From Bizionia sp. (lineage in GTDB: Bacteria > Bacteroidota > Bacteroidia > Flavobacteriales > Flavobacteriaceae): 50,146 nucleotides of DNA. The notes beneath the pieces were generated by a model. It worked only from the letters and a program-made list of their open reading frames with translations, had not been told where the DNA came from and searched no databases. The stretch lies in NCBI GenBank assembly GCA_020631395.1, contig JAHDHI010000033.1:1-50146 (forward strand), written 5' to 3'. The position numbers and the translations under genes are program-made. Of the stretch, positions 26,049 to 34,829 are shown piece after piece. The stretch's first letter is position 1, and the number at the start of each line of letters is the position of its first letter.

Positions 26049-26564
26049 ATGAAAAAGCTTTTTTTATTGACCTTATTGTTTTCTTTCATTCTTTCTATAA
26101 ATTCATATGGACAAACAGGAAATGAAGGAGAAACTACAACTTATTATTTTATTCGCCATGCAGAAAAAGACAAGAGCAATAAGACGAACACAAACCCAAA
26201 ACTTATAAAAAAAGGAAAAGAAAGAGCGCAGAAATGGGCAAAATACTTCAAAGACATCAAGTTTGACGCCATCTATTCCACAGACTACATCAGAACCAAA
26301 AAGACAGCTCTCCCAACAGCCAAACAAAACAATTTGGACATTACCTTGTACAGCCCAACTACTCTAAATTACAAATTGTTTCTTGAAGACACAAAAGGAA
26401 AGACGGTCTTGATTGTTGGACACAGCAACAGCACGCCTTATTTTGTCAACAAGATATTGGGAGAAGACAAATACCAAGAAATGGACGAAACCATAAACAA
26501 CAAGCTTTTCATAGTTACCATCGTAAATGAAAACATTTCCCATAAAGTAACCATTGTCGAATAA
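26049..26564 (+). CDS. exported histidine phosphatase (phosphoglycerate mutase-like/SixA-like)
   Basis: A 171-residue protein with a signal peptide (MKKLFLLTLLFSFILSINSYGQ), followed by the histidine phosphatase core: phosphohistidine His37 in FIRHAEK, the conserved Arg in STDYIRTKKTA and second His125 in IVGHSNST. The length and the RHAEK motif match the small SixA-like branch. Export means a periplasmic or surface phosphatase. Its substrate is unknown. It sits 3 nt before an acetyltransferase gene and may share its transcript. Confidence 0.9.
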   Translation: MKKLFLLTLLFSFILSINSYGQTGNEGETTTYYFIRHAEKDKSNKTNTNPKLIKKGKERAQKWAKYFKDIKFDAIYSTDYIRTKKTALPTAKQNNLDITLYSPTTLNYKLFLEDTKGKTVLIVGHSNSTPYFVNKILGEDKYQEMDETINNKLFIVTIVNENISHKVTIVE

Positions 26565-26567
26565 CCA

Positions 26568-27110
26568 ATGCAAATAACACTCTCTGACACCATAAGACTG
26601 CAACCCATCACCATTAACGATCAAAAAAAGCTATTTGCCTTGATGGAATCCATCTACCCTCCAGCATACAATCATTTGTGGGTAAATGGAGATTGTAGTT
26701 TCTATTTAAATCTATTTTACAGCAAAGATCCACTGCAAGAAGAATTATCTGAAAAAGATGCAGATTACCATTTTGTCGTTTACAATGAAGAAACCATAGG
26801 CATCGTCAGGGCTCAGTACAACCAGGCTTCCATTGATGGCACGAATCAAAAGGCAACATACGTCAATAGAATTTATTTGGGAAGACAAGCACAGGGCAAA
26901 GGAGTAGCAAAACAATTGCTACAATGGGTAACGGAACGCGCCTTGCTACACGAAAACCATAGCCTTTGGTTGAAAGCAATGGATACTCAAGAACAAGCAC
27001 TTCGCTTTTACAAAAAAGAAGGATTTGAAATTCGTGGAAAAACAAGCTTGAACTTCGAATTGCTTCACGAATCCTTGAGAGGGATGTTCATAATGCAGAA
27101 GGAACTATAA
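26568..27110 (+). CDS. GNAT-family N-acetyltransferase
   Basis: A 180-residue GNAT protein. The acetyl-CoA binding loop is [15 protein letters not shown] (about residues 105-119), preceded by the strand TYVNRIYLG and followed by [21 protein letters not shown], the classical end of the fold. Substrate unknown; relatives include ribosomal-protein and small-amine acetylases. It begins 3 nt after the phosphatase stop, so the two are probably co-transcribed, although no functional link is obvious. Confidence 0.9.
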   Translation: MQITLSDTIRLQPITINDQKKLFALMESIYPPAYNHLWVNGDCSFYLNLFYSKDPLQEELSEKDADYHFVVYNEETIGIVRAQYNQASIDGTNQKATYVNRIYLGRQAQGKGVAKQLLQWVTERALLHENHSLWLKAMDTQEQALRFYKKEGFEIRGKTSLNFELLHESLRGMFIMQKEL

Positions 27111-27139
27111 TATTATTTTCAAAACAACCATAAATGGTT

Positions 27140-27147
27140 TAGTTTTG
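27140..27147 (+). promoter_or_regulatory. -7 box of smpB
   Basis: TAGTTTTG matches TAnnTTTG and lies 6 nt before the ATG at 27154. It overlaps the in-frame TTG at 27145, which therefore is not the start. Confidence 0.65.
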
Positions 27148-27153
27148 TCACAA

Positions 27154-27609
27154 ATGCAAAAAAACATAAACATACAAAACAAGAAGGCACGTTTTCAATA
27201 TGAAATATTGGATAAATATACTGCTGGAATCGTACTTTCTGGAACTGAAATCAAGTCCATTCGTTCAAGTCAAGCCTCCATTGCCGAAGCATTCTGTGAA
27301 TTCAATGAACAAGGCGAGCTGTTTGTTATCAACATGACCATACAAGAGTATGTCTATGGAAATTATTACAACCACGCTCCAAAGGCGGAACGTAAACTAC
27401 TACTCAATAGGAAGGAATTGAAAAAACTTCTAAAAGAAGTTCAAAACAAAGGACTTACCATTATTCCCTTGCGCCTGTTCATCAATGAGAAAGGATTTGC
27501 AAAATTGGACATTGCCTTGGCAAAAGGTAAAAAATTGTATGATAAGAGAGAGACTATGAAAGATCGAGACAACAAGAGGGATTTGGATCGAATAAAGAAG
27601 AATTTCTAA
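27154..27609 (+). CDS. smpB: SsrA-binding protein SmpB
   Basis: SmpB binds tmRNA and takes it into stalled ribosomes for trans-translation. From ATG 27154 the protein has 151 residues, the usual length. The start [34 protein letters not shown], the [13 protein letters not shown] segment and the basic C-terminal tail [20 protein letters not shown] are hallmarks. The frame extends upstream to TTG 27145, but that codon is part of the -7 box, so the ATG is correct and the mRNA should be nearly leaderless. tmRNA itself (ssrA) is not in the window. Confidence 0.97.
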   Translation: MQKNINIQNKKARFQYEILDKYTAGIVLSGTEIKSIRSSQASIAEAFCEFNEQGELFVINMTIQEYVYGNYYNHAPKAERKLLLNRKELKKLLKEVQNKGLTIIPLRLFINEKGFAKLDIALAKGKKLYDKRETMKDRDNKRDLDRIKKNF

Positions 27610-27662
27610 CATCGTTCTCAAACTTTAAGATTGTTATAACAAATTTACTACGCCTTTATTTC

Positions 27663-27670
27663 TAAGTTTG
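27663..27670 (+). promoter_or_regulatory. -7 box of the DUF5686 gene
   Basis: TAAGTTTG fits TAnnTTTG. It gives a leader of about 58 nt before the ATG at 27735. Confidence 0.6.
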
Positions 27671-27734
27671 GCATTGGCTAGGCAACCTTTTTTAATAAAA
27701 GAGCGTCTATGCCTATAGAAACAAAACCCAACTC

Positions 27735-30200
27735 ATGACAAAAACATTATCCCTTGTTGCTGCATTGCTTTTTTGCAGCTTTTCTTTTTCGCAAATAACA
27801 GGAACGGTAACCTCATCCAAAAATGAAGTGCTTCCCGTCGTTAACATCTTTATAGACAACACCTATATCGGCACGACCACAAACAGTGATGGAATGTACG
27901 AGCTCAATGTTGTCGAAGCAGGAGATTACACCGTAGTTTTTCAATATTTGGGGTACAAAACGATAAAGAAGAAGGTTACGATTGTCAGTTTCCCATTTAC
28001 ATTGAATGCAACATTGGAAGAAGAAGACATCTCATTGAATGAAGTAGTCATCAATTCCGAGGAAAATCCGGCAAATCAAATCATTAGAAATGCCATTGCC
28101 AATAGAAAGAACGTTCTTGAAAAATTAAGTGAATACAAGGCCGACTTCTATTCTCGTGGTGTGATTCAAATCAAGAATGCCCCAGAAAAGATACTAGGAC
28201 AAGAAGTTGGTGATTTGGGAGGGGGATTGGACTCCACCCGAAGCGGCATCATATATTTGTCTGAAACCATTTCAAAGCTAGAATATCAAAACCCAAAGCC
28301 ATTAAAGGAAAAAATCATAGCTTCCAAGGTAAGTGGCAATGACAATGGCTTTAGTTTTAACAATGCCAGCGACGTCAACTTCAATTTTTACAAAAACACA
28401 TTCGAATTGGGTGCACAAGTGGTTTCACCAATCTCGGATATGGCCTTCAACTATTACCGCTATAAATTGGAAGGCGTATTTTATGACGATAGGGGAAACC
28501 TCATCAACAAAATCAAGATCATTCCCAAAAGAGAAAACGACAAAGCCTTTTCCGGATACATCTACATAGTAGAAGACCAATGGAATCTATATGCCGTAGA
28601 TGTTACCATTAGAGGTGATCAAGTACAAACGACACCCGTTGATTTGTTTACACTGAAACAAACCTTTTCTTATTCCGAAAAAGATGCCATTTGGGCATTG
28701 ATTTCTCAAACCTTCGATTTCAAATTCGGCATATTGGGCATAAAGGGAGATGGTCGTTTCACTTCGGTATACAGTGACTACGATTTCGCTCCAGAATTTT
28801 CCAAAAAGACCTTTACTAGAGAAATTCTCTCCTTTGAAGACAATTCCAACAAAAAGGATTCCACATACTGGCATACAAAACGCCCAGTTCCATTAACAGA
28901 TGCAGAAGCAACGGATTACATAAGAAAAGATAGCATTCAAATAGTAAAAGAATCCAAACCATACTTGGACTCAATAGATAGAAAGAACAACAAATTCAAG
29001 ATTTGGGACATCGTAGGTGGTTATAGCTATCAAAATTCCCACAAAGACTATCGATTCAGCATCAGTTCTCCCATCTCTCAAATCAGCTTTAATACAGTAC
29101 AAGGTTGGAATGGCAACCTCGGTCTAGATTTTACGAAACAATATGACGATTACAAGCGCTACCTTAGCATCAATACGACCTTGAATTATGGAGAAGCAGA
29201 TGATCGTTTGCGAGGAACTGCAAGCATCAGATACAAATTCAACAACAAGAACAGACGATTGCTAACATTTTCTGGAGGTATAAAAACACAACAGTTCAAT
29301 GCCTCACAACCCATATCCCGTTTGGAAAATGCAGTGAGTACCTTGTTTTTTGAAGACAACTATATGAAGTTGTACGACAAGAGTTATGCTCAAATTGGTT
29401 TCTCCCAGGAACTATTCAATGGGTTGAGGCTAAACTCCGGAGTAAGTTACGAAAGAAGAAAAGCACTGTTCAACAATACGGATTACACATTGATAAACGA
29501 AGATGGAGACAGATACACCAGCAACAACCCAATAAATGAAATTGCTTATGACATTGCCCCATTTGATACGCACAACATTGTGAAGTTGAATGTAAATACA
29601 ACCATTAACTTTGCACAAGACTATTTGAGCTATCCAGACGGAAAGTACAATATGCCTAGCAACAAATACCCTACATTGAGTTTGGGATATGAGAAGGGGT
29701 TTGGTTCAACGAACGACAATTACAATTTCGATCAATTCAAAGTCAGATTGAGGCAACGTTTGACATTGGGAAACAAAGGCATCTTTAGATACAACTTAAG
29801 TGGGGGAACATTCGCTGGAGCAGAAGACATTGCCTTCATAGATTATCATCACTTCAATGGCAACCAAACCAATGTCAAACTAAACGGCTCGCATTTGAAT
29901 GCTTTCAAGAACTTGCCGTATTATGCGTTGAGCACCAATGAATCCTATGGCGAATTTCACGCAGAACATAACTTCAATGGCTACATCTTAAATAGAATAC
30001 CGTTGTTGAGCAAACTAAACTTCAATCTTATCTTAGGCGCCAATGCAGCAATAACGCAAGACAACAAACCCTATAGTGAATTCTCCATAGGCATAGACAA
30101 CTTAGGTTTTGGAAAGTTGCGTTTCCTTCGTGTGGATTATGTACGTTCCTATCAAAGTGGATTCCTAAATGATGCAGTTATGTTCGGGTTTAGCTTTTAA
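27735..30200 (+). CDS. DUF5686 / CarboxypepD_reg outer-membrane protein
   Basis: An 821-residue precursor with a signal peptide ending FSFSQ. Residues 22-105 are a carboxypeptidase-regulatory-like domain (ITGTVTSSKNEVLPVVNIF, then GDYTVVFQYLGYKTI), followed by a plug-like linker (LNEVVINSEENPANQIIRNAI). The rest is a beta-rich DUF5686 region ending in aromatic Phe (MFGFSF), typical of an outer-membrane barrel. It is not a classical TonB-dependent receptor because the plug is degenerate. Function unknown; common in flavobacteria. Own promoter at 27663. Confidence 0.9.
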   Translation: MTKTLSLVAALLFCSFSFSQITGTVTSSKNEVLPVVNIFIDNTYIGTTTNSDGMYELNVVEAGDYTVVFQYLGYKTIKKKVTIVSFPFTLNATLEEEDISLNEVVINSEENPANQIIRNAIANRKNVLEKLSEYKADFYSRGVIQIKNAPEKILGQEVGDLGGGLDSTRSGIIYLSETISKLEYQNPKPLKEKIIASKVSGNDNGFSFNNASDVNFNFYKNTFELGAQVVSPISDMAFNYYRYKLEGVFYDDRGNLINKIKIIPKRENDKAFSGYIYIVEDQWNLYAVDVTIRGDQVQTTPVDLFTLKQTFSYSEKDAIWALISQTFDFKFGILGIKGDGRFTSVYSDYDFAPEFSKKTFTREILSFEDNSNKKDSTYWHTKRPVPLTDAEATDYIRKDSIQIVKESKPYLDSIDRKNNKFKIWDIVGGYSYQNSHKDYRFSISSPISQISFNTVQGWNGNLGLDFTKQYDDYKRYLSINTTLNYGEADDRLRGTASIRYKFNNKNRRLLTFSGGIKTQQFNASQPISRLENAVSTLFFEDNYMKLYDKSYAQIGFSQELFNGLRLNSGVSYERRKALFNNTDYTLINEDGDRYTSNNPINEIAYDIAPFDTHNIVKLNVNTTINFAQDYLSYPDGKYNMPSNKYPTLSLGYEKGFGSTNDNYNFDQFKVRLRQRLTLGNKGIFRYNLSGGTFAGAEDIAFIDYHHFNGNQTNVKLNGSHLNAFKNLPYYALSTNESYGEFHAEHNFNGYILNRIPLLSKLNFNLILGANAAITQDNKPYSEFSIGIDNLGFGKLRFLRVDYVRSYQSGFLNDAVMFGFSF

Positions 30201-30242
30201 TGCCCAATTTAACACTAGTATATGATGAAAAACTGTAACAAT

Positions 30243-30280
30243 GACCCGTATTTTGATACTTATCAATTAAAATACGAGTC
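30243..30280 (+). repeat. inverted repeat ending at the start codon of the serine hydrolase gene
   Basis: The arms GACCCGTATTTT (30243-30254) and AAAATACGAGTC (30269-30280) pair over 12 positions with one mismatch. The second arm touches the ATG at 30281. There is no T-run after it, so it is not a normal terminator; it could be a protein site or an mRNA hairpin that blocks initiation. Confidence 0.6.
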
Positions 30281-31369
30281 ATGTTGAAAACAGCTTTAAT
30301 TATCGGTAGTATCCTTTTCGGGATAATAGTCACCTTTGGTACCTTCAATAGAAAAAAAGAATCTTATGACAAGCAAAAAGTCCTAAGCTTCATAAAAGAA
30401 AATCCTGACAAGGCAGCAATTACCTTAATAAAGAATGGAAAGACCGTTGCCAATTGCAATTCCAACAGATTACAGCCTCTTGCAAGCACGGTAAAGACGA
30501 TAATTGCAATCGAATATGCAGAACAAGCAACAAACGGGACATTAAACCCAGATGCACTTGTCCCTTTGTCCGAGTTGGACATGTACTATGTGAAAAATAC
30601 AGATGGAGGAGCACACCCAGCTTGGTTGACCTACGCAAAAAAAGACATCACAAACAACAAGATAAGCATTCGAAACATAGCGAAAGGCATGATCCTATTT
30701 AGCTCCAATGCCAATACGGAATGGTTGCAGCACAAATTGGGGTTGGACAACATAAACAAGCGTATGGTTTCTTTGGGCATCAAAGAGCATTCAAAAATAT
30801 ATTATCTCGTATCTTCCGTGTTCGTTGGGAAGGAAGAATTTCCAAAATTGACAGGCAAGGCCTTGCAAAAAGCATTGAAAAACATTCCACAGGAAGCTTA
30901 TGTCTCTGTAACGGAAACTGTACATGAGAAACTACTATCCGATCCATCATACAAAACCGACTATGGAGATTTGAGTATGCCCATTCAAAAAATATGGTCG
31001 GATAACTTGCCGGCCTCCACAACTTTGGAATATGCGAATTTGATGCAAAAATTGAATTCCAAAACCTATTTCAATACAGATGTCCAATCGCTTCTGGATG
31101 AAACGATGGAAGGAATGATGCAGAGTCCCGGAAACCAAGCAAATCTAAAGCATACAGGTACAAAGGGAGGTTCTACCGCCTTTGTACTCACAAAAGCCTT
31201 CTATGCAACCGATAAAAAAGGAAATACAATCGAACTTGCCTTGTTTTTAAATAACTTGACACCTATCGAAGCACAAGACTTGGGTGCAGGATTAAATGAT
31301 TTTCTCATAGGCATCTTGTTTGACGATTCATTTTTATATTCAGTAGAAGACACTTTGAAATCCCAATGA
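30281..31369 (+). CDS. penicillin-recognising serine hydrolase (class A beta-lactamase-like)
   Basis: A 362-residue protein with a membrane or signal helix at residues 3-20. It carries the active-site triad of this fold: S69-T-V-K72 (SxxK, nucleophile), S141-S-N143 (SxN) and K290-H-T-G293, where the usual K-T-G has histidine at the lysine position. The length exceeds class A enzymes by about 70 residues, with an insertion between the SxN and HTG motifs. It could hydrolyse esters or beta-lactams, or bind cell-wall peptides; the substrate is not deducible. It is next to pcm, which converges. Confidence 0.8.
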   Translation: MLKTALIIGSILFGIIVTFGTFNRKKESYDKQKVLSFIKENPDKAAITLIKNGKTVANCNSNRLQPLASTVKTIIAIEYAEQATNGTLNPDALVPLSELDMYYVKNTDGGAHPAWLTYAKKDITNNKISIRNIAKGMILFSSNANTEWLQHKLGLDNINKRMVSLGIKEHSKIYYLVSSVFVGKEEFPKLTGKALQKALKNIPQEAYVSVTETVHEKLLSDPSYKTDYGDLSMPIQKIWSDNLPASTTLEYANLMQKLNSKTYFNTDVQSLLDETMEGMMQSPGNQANLKHTGTKGGSTAFVLTKAFYATDKKGNTIELALFLNNLTPIEAQDLGAGLNDFLIGILFDDSFLYSVEDTLKSQ

Positions 31370-31392
31370 TGTTATTAGAATAGTCTCTGCTT

Positions 31393-32034
31393 CTAATTCT
31401 TATCCTCCAGCAATGGTACAAATCGGAATTCACCAAGCTCGGTCTTCTCAAATTCCTTTGATCCCTTTCTAACAAAAAGTGTCATAGTTTGTACGTTGTC
31501 ACCAACAGGAATAACCAAACGACCTCCAATTTCCAATTGTGCCAATAAAGGTTTAGGTACAAAAGGTGCTCCTGCAGTTACGATGATGCTTGCAAAGGGA
31601 GCCTCTTCGACCATACCTTTGTACCCATCTCCAAAAACGAGTTTTTTTGCTCTATATCCCAATTTGGGTAAAAACTTGCTCGTTTTCTTAAATAGTTCTT
31701 GTTGCCTTTCGATACTAAATACCTTTGCTCCCAATTCACACAATACCGCTGTCTGATACCCACTTCCTGTACCTATTTCCAAAACCTTGTCGCCTCTTTT
31801 CACCTGTAACAATTCACTTTGAAAAGCAACGGTGTAGGGTTGGGAAATAGTTTGGTCTGCAGCAATGGGAAATGCCTTGTCTTGGTAGGCATGATCCAAA
31901 AAGCCGGAATCCATGAACAAGTGCCTTGGTATCTTGGCAATCGCCTTCAGTACGTTTTCATTGGTTATTCCTTTGGATTTCAATGTAGAAACCAATTGTA
32001 ATCGCATGCCCTTATGTTTAAAAGTATCGTTCAA
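31393..32034 (-). CDS. pcm: protein-L-isoaspartate O-methyltransferase
   Basis: Repairs isoaspartyl residues in aged proteins with SAM; cytoplasmic. The SAM motif VLEIGTGSGYQTAVL (about residues 80-94), IPRHLFMDSGFLDHAYQDKAFPI (34-56) and the conserved DQTISQPYTVA segment (59-69) are all present. The 213-residue frame begins with TTG at 32034 (NDTFKHKGMRLQLV); homologues start with a similar DT-KH-G segment, so TTG is preferred over ATG 32007. It faces the oxidoreductase gene divergently. The C-terminal part is complete. Confidence 0.95.
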   Translation of the reverse strand: MNDTFKHKGMRLQLVSTLKSKGITNENVLKAIAKIPRHLFMDSGFLDHAYQDKAFPIAADQTISQPYTVAFQSELLQVKRGDKVLEIGTGSGYQTAVLCELGAKVFSIERQQELFKKTSKFLPKLGYRAKKLVFGDGYKGMVEEAPFASIIVTAGAPFVPKPLLAQLEIGGRLVIPVGDNVQTMTLFVRKGSKEFEKTELGEFRFVPLLEDKN

Positions 32035-32168
32035 AAGTTAGAGAGTTTAAAGGGTTAAAATTAATGAAAGATTTCATAGCCAAAAACTTATTTCTTTAGA
32101 AATCGCAATATCATTATCTAAACTCCATTTTATTAGCATATTCGCACAAATAAGTACCGAAAAATACT

Positions 32169-32176
32169 TAGTTTTG
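32169..32176 (+). promoter_or_regulatory. -7 box of the Gfo/Idh/MocA gene
   Basis: TAGTTTTG matches TAnnTTTG and gives a leader of about 12 nt before ATG 32194. It is the likely head promoter of the plus-strand block that follows. Confidence 0.6.
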
Positions 32177-32193
32177 TTGAAAACGTAAACAGA

Positions 32194-33153
32194 ATGCTAA
32201 ACGCTGGAGTATTAGGTGCTGGACACCTTGGAAAAATTCATTTGAGACTTCTAAATCAATCTGAAAAATTCAACCTTGTAGGGTTTTATGATGCAGACGA
32301 AGCCAATGCCAAAAAAGTCGAAGCCGAGTTTGGTTACAAATACTTTAACACCATAGAAGCACTAATAGAAGCCGTAGATGTTGTAGACATAGTAACTCCT
32401 ACCCTTTCCCATTATGATTGTGCAAAACAAGCCATAGCAAAAGGAAAACACATCTTTATAGAAAAACCCATTACCAATACCGTTGAAGAGGCTGAAACAT
32501 TGAGAGCCTTGGTAGCAGAACACGGTGTAAAAGGCCAAGTAGGCCATGTAGAACGTTTCAACCCTGCATTCATCGCTGTTAAAGAGCAATTGGATTCTCC
32601 AATGTTCATAGAGGCTCACCGTTTGGCAGAGTTCAATCCTCGTGGAACCGATGTACCAGTGGTATTGGATTTGATGATTCATGACATTGATGTGATACTT
32701 AGCGTAGTAAAATCCCAAGTTAAGCACATATCTGCAAGTGGTGTCTCTGTTATAAGTGACACGCCCGACATCGCAAATGCCAGAATTGAATTTGTAAATG
32801 GTTGTGTCGCCAACTTGACCGCAAGTAGAATTTCATTGAAGAACATGCGTAAAACACGTTTTTTCCAGCGAGACGCTTACATTTCGGTGGACTTCTTGGA
32901 AAAGAAATGTGAAGTCGTAAAAATGAAAGATGCTCCAAAGAACCCTGGAGACTTCGACATGATACTTCAAAATGCCGAAGGCGTAAAGAAGCAGATCTAT
33001 TTCGACAACCCGGAAATATCTGCCAACAATGCCATATTGGACGAGCTGGAAACTTTTGCTGATGCCATCAAAAACAACACGACACCAATCGTAACCCTAC
33101 ATGATGGTACAGAAGCTTTACGTGTAGCCACGATGATAATCAATCAGTTTTAG
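32194..33153 (+). CDS. Gfo/Idh/MocA-family NAD(P)-dependent oxidoreductase
   Basis: A 319-residue sugar-type dehydrogenase. The Rossmann motif is GAGHLG at residues 7-12; the conserved EKP (about residues 90-92, FIEKPITN) is the family hallmark, and LMIHDIDVI contains the conserved catalytic-region histidine. The rest is the usual alpha/beta substrate domain. Substrate unknown; many relatives act on nucleotide sugars or inositols. It probably starts the plus-strand series. Confidence 0.93.
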   Translation: MLNAGVLGAGHLGKIHLRLLNQSEKFNLVGFYDADEANAKKVEAEFGYKYFNTIEALIEAVDVVDIVTPTLSHYDCAKQAIAKGKHIFIEKPITNTVEEAETLRALVAEHGVKGQVGHVERFNPAFIAVKEQLDSPMFIEAHRLAEFNPRGTDVPVVLDLMIHDIDVILSVVKSQVKHISASGVSVISDTPDIANARIEFVNGCVANLTASRISLKNMRKTRFFQRDAYISVDFLEKKCEVVKMKDAPKNPGDFDMILQNAEGVKKQIYFDNPEISANNAILDELETFADAIKNNTTPIVTLHDGTEALRVATMIINQF

Positions 33154-33258
33154 AAGTATTGCCTCCTAGAACTCCATCGACATAAAGCCTTGATATAAAA
33201 ACAATAATAATTTAACCAAGATTCTCACCTTAGGGAGAGTGAAAAAACAATATTTTTT

Positions 33259-34146
33259 ATGAAAAACATAGCAGTAATTGGAGCAGGAACAATGGGAAAT
33301 GGCATTGCTCATACTTTTGCGCAATCTGGATTCAAAGTGCAACTCATAGACATTAGCGAAGATTCCTTGAAAAGAGGTTTGGCAACCATCACCAAAAATT
33401 TGGATAGGATGGTGGCCAAAGAGAAAATATCTGAAGCAGACAAAGTCAATACGCTTGGAAACATTACTACTTTCACCAATATGAATGAAGGGGTCGAGTA
33501 TGCTGGCTTGGTTGTTGAAGCTGCTACCGAAAATTTGGATTTAAAACTCAAGATATTCAAACAATTGGACGAAGCCTGTCCTGAAGACACCATTTTGGCT
33601 ACCAATACATCTTCCATATCCATTACGCAAATTGCTGCGGTGACATCACGTCCATCGAAGGTAATTGGCATGCACTTCATGAACCCGGTACCCATTATGA
33701 AATTGGTAGAAATCATTCGTGGCTACAATACGAGTGATGACGTTACCAATACCATAATGGAATTGAGCAAGACTTTGGGCAAAGTTCCAACCGAGGTAAA
33801 CGATTACCCAGGTTTCGTTGCCAATAGAATTTTAATGCCCATGCTAAATGAAGCCATCGAAACATTGTACAATGGAGTAGCTGGCGTTGGTGAAATAGAC
33901 ACTGTCATGAAATTGGGAATGGCGCATCCAATGGGGCCATTGCAATTGGTAGACTTTATAGGATTGGATGTATGCCTATCAATTTTAAATGTCATGTACG
34001 ACGGGTTCAAGAATCCGAAATACGCACCTTGTCCTTTGTTGGTAAACATGGTAAATGCCGGTAAACTAGGTATCAAGTCTGGAGAAGGATTCTATGACTA
34101 TAGCGAAAGTAGAAAGGCAGAAACCGTTGCACGTCAATTTGCATAG
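33259..34146 (+). CDS. 3-hydroxybutyryl-CoA dehydrogenase
   Basis: A 295-residue NAD-dependent dehydrogenase that converts 3-hydroxyacyl-CoA to 3-oxoacyl-CoA. The Rossmann motif is GAGTMGNGIA (7-16). The segments ATNTSSISITQIA, GMHFMNPVPIMKLVEII (catalytic His and Glu region) and YPGFVANRILMPMLNEAI (with GPLQLVDFIGLDVC further on) are all intact. It is a stand-alone protein with no fused enoyl-CoA hydratase. It follows the oxidoreductase by 105 nt and starts a tight run of five genes with gaps of 20 nt or less. Confidence 0.95.
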   Translation: MKNIAVIGAGTMGNGIAHTFAQSGFKVQLIDISEDSLKRGLATITKNLDRMVAKEKISEADKVNTLGNITTFTNMNEGVEYAGLVVEAATENLDLKLKIFKQLDEACPEDTILATNTSSISITQIAAVTSRPSKVIGMHFMNPVPIMKLVEIIRGYNTSDDVTNTIMELSKTLGKVPTEVNDYPGFVANRILMPMLNEAIETLYNGVAGVGEIDTVMKLGMAHPMGPLQLVDFIGLDVCLSILNVMYDGFKNPKYAPCPLLVNMVNAGKLGIKSGEGFYDYSESRKAETVARQFA

Positions 34147-34166
34147 TTTGAAACACATGGCATAAA

Positions 34167-34823
34167 ATGAGGCTACACTTCAAAATTGTTTTTTCTTTTT
34201 TTGTTTTAATCTCCATTTCATCTTGCAAAGGTGAAACGCAAATTCCTAACAAGGGAAAAACGGTTTGGGTGAAAGTGAATGAAGTGACAGATTCACTTCC
34301 CAAGCCAATTGATTATTTCAAATTGTTCAAAAGCCACCCAGATTACATTTCGGACGGTTTTGATTTCCCCGTTGGAATACCAAATGCAAAAGGATATTAC
34401 AATGCTCAAAAATTTAAAGAAAATGATCATTTAGGAGATGATTGGAATGGACTTGGCGGTGGAAATACCGATTTGGGAGATCCCATCCATAGCATTGGCA
34501 ATGGGTATGTCTCCGAGGTAAAGGACTACAATGGTGGCTGGGGAAATGTCGTACAGATTGTACATCAACACAAAAACAAGCTATACAAATCGCTATATGC
34601 GCATTGTGATACGATCATGGTTTCGGAAGGGGACTATGTAAAACGAGGCAGACAAATTGCTACGATCGGAAATTGCAATGGACAGTATTTGGCACACCTT
34701 CATCTAGAAATAAGAGATTCCATATCTTTAGACATTGGAGGCGGATATTCTCCAATCACGAAAGGATATTTGGATCCAACGCAATTCATCGAAGACAATC
34801 GCACACAAAAGACCAACAATTGA
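34167..34823 (+). CDS. M23-family peptidase, lipoprotein
   Basis: A 218-residue exported protein with a lipobox (FVLISISSC, Cys at residue 20). The LytM/M23 zinc fold is seen as NDHLGDDWNG (first His and Asp ligands), then YVSEVKDYNGGWGNVVQIVH, LYAHCDTIMVSEGDYVKRGRQIATIGNCNG and AHLHLEIRD (the HLH ligand motif). The ligands are complete, so it may cleave peptidoglycan peptides or other substrates at the cell surface. The gaps to its neighbours are 20 and 6 nt, so they are co-transcribed. Confidence 0.9.
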   Translation: MRLHFKIVFSFFVLISISSCKGETQIPNKGKTVWVKVNEVTDSLPKPIDYFKLFKSHPDYISDGFDFPVGIPNAKGYYNAQKFKENDHLGDDWNGLGGGNTDLGDPIHSIGNGYVSEVKDYNGGWGNVVQIVHQHKNKLYKSLYAHCDTIMVSEGDYVKRGRQIATIGNCNGQYLAHLHLEIRDSISLDIGGGYSPITKGYLDPTQFIEDNRTQKTNN

Positions 34824-34829
34824 TAGATC

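Noticed and set aside
30454-30702. 82-codon plus-strand frame inside the serine hydrolase
   Set aside because: It is a shadow frame in an intact, motif-bearing gene.
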